From contig DOTA01000517.1 of assembly GCA_003513015.1 (NCBI GenBank), positions 1,954 to 7,361 on the forward strand: 5,408 bases of DNA. Direction: 5' to 3'. The position numbers and the translations under genes were made by a program. The notes beneath the pieces are model-generated. The model saw nothing but the letters and a program-made list of their open reading frames with translations, did no database searches and had not been told where the DNA came from. Positions 1 to 5,408 of the stretch are shown here, in pieces (position 1 is the first letter of the stretch; each line of letters begins with the position of its first letter). This stretch comes from Chloroflexota bacterium. Its GTDB lineage: Bacteria > Chloroflexota > Anaerolineae > Anaerolineales > UBA11858.

Positions 1-1
1 A

Positions 2-2488
2 TGTTCCCTGACGGAAACCGAAAGCAGCAATTTGATCGAGCAAATGATTGGCGCACAGGCCCTTTCAGAGCAAGCCCGCGCTCAAATTCTCGAAAAATCT
101 AATGGAAACCCCTATTACCTGACGGAGTTGATTCATTCGCTGGTCGATCAGGGTCTCCTGGTGCGCGATGCAGTCTCGGGGGTGTGGCATACCCTGGAGG
201 ATGAAGTGCCTTTCACTTTGCCGGATTCACTCAAGGGTTTATTGCTGGCCCGCATTGATAGTTTATCCCCTGGGGAACGGCGAGTCCTGCAACTGGCCGC
301 GGTTATCGGTCCCATTTTCTGGTTCAACATCCTGGAATTGCTCTCTGGCAACGGAGGAAATTTGCGACCGCAATTGACTGCCATGCAGCGGGCGCAGTTC
401 ATCACCGAACGCGGGCAATTGCCGGATTTGGGGCGAGAATATGCCTTCAACTCTACCCTGATCCGCGAGGCGGCTTATGAAGGTATCTTGAGTTCGCAGC
501 GGGTCGAATTGCACATGGCCGTGGCTGAATTTCTGGAGCAAATGGTGCGCGATGATGTTTTAAAACAGTATCATGGGCTGATAGCTTACCATTTCCATCA
601 GGCGGGTGATTGCCAGAGAGAACTTTTTCATACGATGTTGGCGGCGCAAGAAGCCCAGCGAATTCATGCCAATGTGGAGGCCATTCAGGCTTACGAGCAA
701 GCGCTAGCCCTGCTGGAGCAAGCCGGGGAAGGTGAGTGCATGCCGCAAGGCAAACTCCTGGAAGAATGGAAATTAGATGCTTTGCGCGGTTTGGGGCAAA
801 TCCAGTTTGGGGTTGGCGCGGTGCAGCAGGCCGAACAGCACTTTCGGCAGGCGATTGCGATTGGGCGTGATATGAAGTTGCCTGTCGAGGCATTGACACG
901 CTTGTTCTATTGGTTGGGCGATGTGCTCTTCTGGCAGAATTCATTTGAAGAGCCAATTCGATTGGGGGAAGAGGGGCTGTCTCTCTTAGGGGATCAAAAC
1001 GAATCAAGCGAGGCAGCGCTGATGAATCAACTGGTGGCGATTGGTTGTTCTCAATTAGGGGATCACGATAAATTCATTGATTTCACCCTGCGCACGGCGG
1101 GGTTCATCCAACGCTTACCCTATTCTGAAGAGTTGCGCCCCGCTTTTGATCATATCATCGCGCTGTATGCTTATACCTTGAAGAATCTTCCCGAAGCGCG
1201 GCGCTGGCTGGAGATTTTCCGTCAAAAAGCCGAGGAGTTTCACGATCTTAGGGCCTTGGGTGAATATTACGAATATATGGGCGTGTTCACCTTTCAAGAA
1301 GGGAACCCCAAAGCCGCGGTTGCTATGCATCGCACGGCCATTGAAAAATTTACACAGATTGGCGATGCAAAACATGCCAGCCGGGCCTGGAAGAGCCTCG
1401 GAATCAGCTATTTGCAGCAAGGGCAAATCGAAGAAGCGGATGCTTGTTTTGATCAGGCTCTCGAAACCGCGGCGGTGTTTGCCAATGAGGCTGATTATGC
1501 GGTGGGTTACTGGTACAAAGGGCAAACGCTTCTCTGCCGCGGGAAGTGGGATGAAGCCCTGACTTCGTTTAATAAAGCCGGTGGAATTGTTCGGGAAATT
1601 CCCTACTTGAATGCAGAGTGGGCTTTGAGTGGTGTGGGGCGGGTTTATCTGGCCCAGGATCAAAAAGAAACAGCCTTGGATGCTTTCAGTAAAGCGCTCC
1701 AAGATTCGCCAACGAATCTTTTTCAAAACCCTTATCAGGCTGTCGAAGTGTTGAGCGGATTGGATCAATCTTTTGATGAGGGCGATCAATTTATAAGTTT
1801 TGTGGAAAAATATCGTCAGGAGCACCCCGAAGTCCAACGTTCGCCCTTCAAACAATGGTATTTGACTCCCGCAGAATTATCTCCGTTATCGAAAGAACCT
1901 GTGCATCATGAAGTATTGGGCGATTCTCTCAGTTCGGATTGGGTGTGGAATGATCCAGCGGGTGATTGTAGTTATCGTTTGAAGAATGGTTTGATTCTGC
2001 AAGCCGCGAACGAACGCAATCTGCGGCATATCAATCGCAGCACGCCCAGGCTTTTGCGTGCTTCCGCGCTACAAGGGGATTTCACCCTACAGGTGATCTG
2101 CCAATCTGTCTCGAAAAATCAACCGGCGATTGGCGGCTTGCTGGTGTGGTTGAGTGATAAATACTGGTTCTGCCTGGAGGTTGGAGGCCGTGGCGCGCAC
2201 GAAATTTTGCTGCGCGGCTTTATGAATAATACCGATTTTGTGTTTGGCCGCGGCAAATTGAGGGTGCGGAAATTTCATTTGCGGTTGGAACGTTGCGGAA
2301 ATTGGCTCTCGGCTTTTTGCAGCGGCGGCAAGCGTTGGCAATCTGTGGGGGGGTGCGAGCTTTCTACGATTGAACCGTTGCACCTGGGCCTGCATGCCGT
2401 GGGACACATCAATCGTATGGTTTATCCGGGGGCTTATCCACAAGGGACGGCCATCCAATTTAATGAATTTTGGTTATGGGATTGCTGA
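2..2488 (+). CDS. AAA/STAND ATPase-TPR regulatory protein with C-terminal ConA-like domain, 5' partial
   Basis: The frame is open from the left edge to TGA at 2486-2488, giving 828 visible residues; a TTG at 32 is in frame but is not a credible start, because the text before it is coherent protein. Numbering from nt 2: residues 1-180 look like the C-terminal part and winged-helix region of an AAA_16/STAND ATPase, with GNPYYLTEL (35-43), ARIDSLSP (83-90), LAAVIG (98-103) and YAFNSTLIREAAY (147-159), all typical of ATPases that follow adenylate cyclase, kinase or LuxR-type modules. The P-loop and Walker B are outside the window. Residues about 225-570 are helical TPR-like repeats, clearest at 260-290, 420-452, 460-492, 500-530 and 538-570. 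Residues about 637-826 form a beta-rich ConA-like/DUF1349-like domain (GGLLVW 711-716, RLER 761-764, GLHA 796-799). There is no membrane segment, so it is probably cytosolic. The inferred role is signal-dependent regulation through protein or ligand binding; substrate and output are unknown. The ATPase and TPR calls are firm, the last domain moderate. Confidence 0.8.
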   Translation, partial: CSLTETESSNLIEQMIGAQALSEQARAQILEKSNGNPYYLTELIHSLVDQGLLVRDAVSGVWHTLEDEVPFTLPDSLKGLLLARIDSLSPGERRVLQLAAVIGPIFWFNILELLSGNGGNLRPQLTAMQRAQFITERGQLPDLGREYAFNSTLIREAAYEGILSSQRVELHMAVAEFLEQMVRDDVLKQYHGLIAYHFHQAGDCQRELFHTMLAAQEAQRIHANVEAIQAYEQALALLEQAGEGECMPQGKLLEEWKLDALRGLGQIQFGVGAVQQAEQHFRQAIAIGRDMKLPVEALTRLFYWLGDVLFWQNSFEEPIRLGEEGLSLLGDQNESSEAALMNQLVAIGCSQLGDHDKFIDFTLRTAGFIQRLPYSEELRPAFDHIIALYAYTLKNLPEARRWLEIFRQKAEEFHDLRALGEYYEYMGVFTFQEGNPKAAVAMHRTAIEKFTQIGDAKHASRAWKSLGISYLQQGQIEEADACFDQALETAAVFANEADYAVGYWYKGQTLLCRGKWDEALTSFNKAGGIVREIPYLNAEWALSGVGRVYLAQDQKETALDAFSKALQDSPTNLFQNPYQAVEVLSGLDQSFDEGDQFISFVEKYRQEHPEVQRSPFKQWYLTPAELSPLSKEPVHHEVLGDSLSSDWVWNDPAGDCSYRLKNGLILQAANERNLRHINRSTPRLLRASALQGDFTLQVICQSVSKNQPAIGGLLVWLSDKYWFCLEVGGRGAHEILLRGFMNNTDFVFGRGKLRVRKFHLRLERCGNWLSAFCSGGKRWQSVGGCELSTIEPLHLGLHAVGHINRMVYPGAYPQGTAIQFNEFWLWDC

Positions 2489-2518
2489 TTTGCGGTTAAA
2501 CGGTTTCACCCAGTTTAA
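2489..2518. other. Convergent gene junction with weak inverted repeat
   Basis: Only seven bases (2489-2495) separate the two facing stop codons. TTAAAC (2496-2501) and GTTTAA (2513-2518) are inverted repeats with an 11-base spacer, and the first arm includes the permease stop codon. The stem is AT-rich, short and lacks a following T-run on either strand, so I do not call it a terminator. Transcripts of the two genes would probably overlap at their 3' ends. Confidence 0.5.
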
Positions 2519-5354
2519 TGGCCTCGAAAATTTTCAGGCGGCGCAGCATAACGATCGAGGCCAGCAGTGAAATTCCAATCAAGATGCCAAACAACCAGTA
2601 GATTTGGGTGATCGTTACCCAGGGAATCAATACCTGGAAAGGTGGGATTAGTTCTGTGGTTTCGGCACCCACCTGCATGTAGGGAATGTAAACTTTGCTG
2701 GCTAAAATTCCTAAACCTGTGCCAATACTGCTGCCCAGGAAAATCAAAAAAGTGAATTCCCAAATCAGATTGGCGATCATCTGCCGGATGGATAATCCCG
2801 CGGCCCGCAGAACACCAAACTCCACGGAACGCTGCTGAAAAGTGAAGATCAGATGGAGTAAGAAAGCCAGCACGGTCAGCAGAACAGTTGTGGCAAATCC
2901 CAGAAAGAGAAAGCCTAGCAATCCCTGGCGTTCGGGTGTATTTTGAGCTTCTTGGATATATTGAGCCGCGGTTTCCCAATCCACAGGACGGACGCGGCCA
3001 TCCAGGGCGCGCAGATCAGTTGCGGAGGGTTGGTTGGGATCCGTACCCTGCGCGGTTTGCAGTAAAACATAATAAGGCACCGCACCCCCCGCGGCTTCGA
3101 AAAGATTTTCGAGATTGCCAACGATGACCGGCCCCTGTGCCGGAAACCAGGTGGGGAAGTAATCAAATGTCCCCACAATTTTTAGGGTGAGATCGTTGAA
3201 GCGGTCGTAGGTTTTAACGGTGGTGAAGAGGCTTTCGCCAATTTTAAATCCGCCTGTTTGTAAAAATTCTCGGTTCACCAAAATATTGGCCGGATCCGTG
3301 CTCAGGGCATTCATCAGGCTGCCCAGGTTTTGGCTGGAAAAATCATCTCGCCAGAAAACGGCTTGGGGGAATTCCAGGCGGTCGATGCCTAAAAAGAGGG
3401 CATCTGCTTCGATGCGTCCCACGGAAATGTGTGCGGCGTAGCGCCCTAAACGAGCGGCATTTTGGATCTTAGGAGATTGCGTATATTCATTGACCGGGAA
3501 GAAATCCCACCAGGTACTCCCGCCCGATGTGCTGGAGACACCCGGATCGAAGAAACGGGCATCTGCACCCACGCGGTAGTAAGCCTGGTCAACCACGGCT
3601 TGATCGAGCGTGGCCGAGAGCGAGGCTGTGTAAGCGTACAAGCTCATGGTGAGTGTCAAAATCAGGAGGGGAGTATGATAGTTGGCCGCGGCGCGCGCAA
3701 TGTGCCGGGCAGCCATCAGCAAACTGACTCCCGTGCCTAAGTCGCTGATTTTTTCAATGAGGGCCATGATCGGCCCCACGAAACGCAAAGAAAATAAGGC
3801 TACTGCCAAAATCCCCAGCGAGGGCACCAAAAAGAGCAGCGGATTTTGGAAGGGATTGGCGCTGGCTCCACTGGTGATACTCAAGTTTCCTTGTTGTCGC
3901 AGAAGATAGGCCCCATAAGCTGCTGGAATAAATAGCAGTACGTCTAGCCAGGCACGCTGCCAGAAGGGCGCGAGAGCGACTCGCCCTTGCGTTTGTTTGT
4001 AGGTCAAAATGGTATCTTGAGAGGCCCGCAGGGTTGGAAGTAGCAACATGACCAAGAAAACTCCCACGCAGAACAACCCGATTTGCCAGATTCCCGCTGA
4101 GAGGCCTAAGCGAAGCGGGGATGAGGCGGTGAAATCTAAAAAGTTGCGCGTGTGGCCGATGGTTTGGGTGATTTGCATAGCGATCGGCAGGCTCAGGCCC
4201 AATGAAAGTGCGCCGATCATCAGCCCTTCTAAGGCAGTCAGGTTTAACATTTGGGTTGGCGTTCCGCCGCGGCTGCGCAAAATGGCGATTTCACCCCGGC
4301 GCTGATCGGTGATTAAGCGCGTTACCAAACTGACAAAGGCGACGATCAACCCAATTACTGGGATCGAGAAGGCATATAGCAACACCCGCAGCAGGCGGGC
4401 TTCACTGGCGTATCGCTCCAAGGCAGCCTTTGGGGAGATGCTCAACCAAAGATTTTCTTGGATTTCGTTGGCACCGCGTTCTAAACGGGTGATACGGTTG
4501 AGTAAACTGTCAACTTCATCGGCGTGCACATAGGTGGCATCCATAATTGGGTACCAATAGGCGTTATAGATCAGTGCCGGAATATGGGCGGTTAGGCGGT
4601 TGAAAAAAGTTTCTTCAGGAACAAATAAGATGCTTTCGTACTTGTTAGTTGGGAAGATCCAGTAATCTTCCCCGGGATCGTTTGCGCGCCAGATACCCGT
4701 AACTTGCACCGGGATTTGCCGGGTTTCTTGTTGACCGGCATCATTAATAGTGTTGACGTAAGCCACATATTCCTGACCAATATCGATGCCGGTGGTGTTT
4801 GCCAGGTTTTCATTGACCAGCACTTCAATAGGGGTGCCATCCTCCTGGGGTTGTGAATTCGGGGAACGGCCATTTACCAGCGTGATGTGTTCATCCAGCG
4901 CGCTCATGGTGCCAAAGCTGGTGCGCGAGAGCGAGAGCCGGTTGATGCTGCCGGAATCACTTTTGGGGAATAGCATAAAAACATCGCTGCTAAAGAGCCG
5001 CACCAGATCGATTCCCGGAATGCCAAGACTGCTCAAGCCTTCCTGAACGAAATAATCATCCAATTTGGAAAGTTCATCCCAGGTTTTGGAACCATGCCAG
5101 CCGCCAAAATAGTGAAACAGGAAACTAAAGGTCGGTTTCTCTTGTGAAATTTGGTTTTCGGGGTTTTCGCGGGTTTTGGCAATATTCTCTAAAAATGTCT
5201 GGTAGTAAACGCCATCGGCATACAGCGTGATGCTCAAAACAAGGGAGATTGCTAACGTCAGCCCAAATAAGGCCGAGAGTGCGGTTCCCTTGCGAGCCAG
5301 CAGGCTGCGCCAACTGGTGAGAATAAAAGCCCAAATGCGGCGGATGAATATCAT
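2496..5354 (-). CDS. FtsX/MacB-type ABC transporter permease, duplicated architecture
   Basis: This integral membrane protein of 952 residues (from ATG at 5354) resembles the permeases of the MacB/LolCE/FtsX superfamily, which use cytoplasmic ATP hydrolysis to drive work on extracytoplasmic substrates such as lipoproteins, lipids or peptides. About ten membrane segments are visible, near 24-46, 322-346, 371-396, 421-441, 468-484, 504-526, 559-581, 811-836, 862-886 and 908-934. Two large extracytoplasmic domains (47-321 and 582-808) each precede an FtsX-type core. The conserved cytoplasmic signature occurs twice: RRGEIAILRSRGG (352-364) and RSVEFGVLRAAG (842-853). No ATPase domain is fused, so a LolD/MacB-like ATPase partner is expected elsewhere. 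A GTG at 5366 would add four residues, and the frame is open to the right edge. ATG 5354 is preferred because it sits in an ATGA junction and starts a normal basic N-terminus (MIFIRRIW). The only Shine-Dalgarno-like stretch is weak (GAAG, 11 bases upstream). Family assignment is firm; the substrate is unknown. Confidence 0.9.
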   Translation of the reverse strand: MIFIRRIWAFILTSWRSLLARKGTALSALFGLTLAISLVLSITLYADGVYYQTFLENIAKTRENPENQISQEKPTFSFLFHYFGGWHGSKTWDELSKLDDYFVQEGLSSLGIPGIDLVRLFSSDVFMLFPKSDSGSINRLSLSRTSFGTMSALDEHITLVNGRSPNSQPQEDGTPIEVLVNENLANTTGIDIGQEYVAYVNTINDAGQQETRQIPVQVTGIWRANDPGEDYWIFPTNKYESILFVPEETFFNRLTAHIPALIYNAYWYPIMDATYVHADEVDSLLNRITRLERGANEIQENLWLSISPKAALERYASEARLLRVLLYAFSIPVIGLIVAFVSLVTRLITDQRRGEIAILRSRGGTPTQMLNLTALEGLMIGALSLGLSLPIAMQITQTIGHTRNFLDFTASSPLRLGLSAGIWQIGLFCVGVFLVMLLLPTLRASQDTILTYKQTQGRVALAPFWQRAWLDVLLFIPAAYGAYLLRQQGNLSITSGASANPFQNPLLFLVPSLGILAVALFSLRFVGPIMALIEKISDLGTGVSLLMAARHIARAAANYHTPLLILTLTMSLYAYTASLSATLDQAVVDQAYYRVGADARFFDPGVSSTSGGSTWWDFFPVNEYTQSPKIQNAARLGRYAAHISVGRIEADALFLGIDRLEFPQAVFWRDDFSSQNLGSLMNALSTDPANILVNREFLQTGGFKIGESLFTTVKTYDRFNDLTLKIVGTFDYFPTWFPAQGPVIVGNLENLFEAAGGAVPYYVLLQTAQGTDPNQPSATDLRALDGRVRPVDWETAAQYIQEAQNTPERQGLLGFLFLGFATTVLLTVLAFLLHLIFTFQQRSVEFGVLRAAGLSIRQMIANLIWEFTFLIFLGSSIGTGLGILASKVYIPYMQVGAETTELIPPFQVLIPWVTITQIYWLFGILIGISLLASIVMLRRLKIFEAIKLGETV

Positions 5355-5408
5355 GAGCGAAAACACTTCACAAAAATTTTCTGAGGGCGGTTCTGGAATA
5401 ACCGCCGT
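5351..5408 (-). CDS. Possible 3' end of an upstream gene overlapping the permease
   Basis: In the frame ending at TGA 5353-5351 there is no stop up to the right edge, giving 18 residues ending KIFVKCFRS. The stop overlaps the permease ATG as ATGA, a common sign of translationally coupled operon genes; an ATPase or second permease would be the expected neighbour. The visible peptide is too short and basic to assign to a family. Against this reading, a GC-rich inverted repeat (5386-5406) lies inside it and could mean that the stretch is non-coding. The permease frame itself is also open to the edge, so openness over 54 bases is weak evidence. Confidence 0.3.
   Translation of the reverse strand, partial: RRLFQNRPQKIFVKCFRS
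5386..5406. repeat. Perfect 7-bp inverted repeat upstream of the permease
   Basis: GGCGGTT at 5386-5392 and AACCGCC at 5400-5406 are exact reverse complements separated by seven bases (CTGGAAT). The repeat lies 32 bases upstream of the permease ATG. In the direction of permease transcription it is followed, after a short purine-containing spacer, by AAAATTTT (5373-5380). It could be an operator, an mRNA hairpin in the leader, or a weak terminator of an upstream gene; the run of T is not directly next to the stem, which argues against a classic intrinsic terminator. The arms are seen directly; the function is inferred. Confidence 0.6.

Noticed and set aside
32..34. TTG as the true start of the plus-strand gene
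   Set aside because: The frame is open to the left edge, and the ATPase module lacks its P-loop half, so the gene must begin upstream of the window.
453..1007. A 184-codon open frame on the minus strand
   Set aside because: The product is rich in Pro, Ala and Arg with no family resemblance and is antisense to the well-supported ATPase/TPR coding sequence.
1115..1855. A 246-codon open frame on the minus strand inside the regulator gene
   Set aside because: It lies fully antisense to a clear TPR coding region, its product has no recognisable domain, and its composition looks like a reverse-frame shadow.
2496..2518. Bidirectional terminator at the convergent junction
   Set aside because: The six-base arms are AT-rich with an 11-base spacer and no T-run, so the stem would be too weak.
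2515..2979. Minus-strand 154-codon frame overlapping the permease C-terminus
   Set aside because: It is a shifted frame of the same strand; the permease frame over this stretch encodes clear membrane segments and the second FtsX signature.

Overview
The window holds two large convergent protein-coding genes that fill almost all of it. On the plus strand is the 3' part of a very large signalling-type protein: the end of an AAA/STAND-family ATPase module, a long TPR-like helical region, and a C-terminal beta-rich domain resembling concanavalin A-like/DUF1349 folds. On the minus strand is a nearly complete FtsX/MacB-type ABC transporter permease with a duplicated architecture. No tRNA, rRNA, CRISPR array, insertion sequence or phage gene is visible.

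The medium GC content, the protein style (a cyclase-like or STAND ATPase regulator with TPRs and an appended ConA-like domain) and the single-chain duplicated FtsX permease with two large extracytoplasmic domains suggest a Chloroflexota bacterium, perhaps Anaerolineae. This is inference from family resemblance; the window has no marker gene that proves it.

Layout: positions 2-2488 (+) are the regulator, whose reading frame is open to the left edge, so its N-terminal sensor/output and P-loop regions lie outside. A gap of only 7 bases separates its stop codon from the stop codon of the permease (2496-5354, -). Right of the permease start, 5355-5408 holds a perfect 7-bp GC-rich inverted repeat and possibly the last codons of an upstream minus-strand gene that would overlap the permease by an ATGA junction.

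The two genes are convergent, so they are not co-transcribed and nothing here shows that they work together. The permease most likely needs a separate LolD/MacB-like ATPase, which may be encoded just beyond the right edge. I see no convincing undescribed system. The most unusual element is the ATPase-TPR-ConA-like domain fusion with a cysteine-enriched C-terminal domain.
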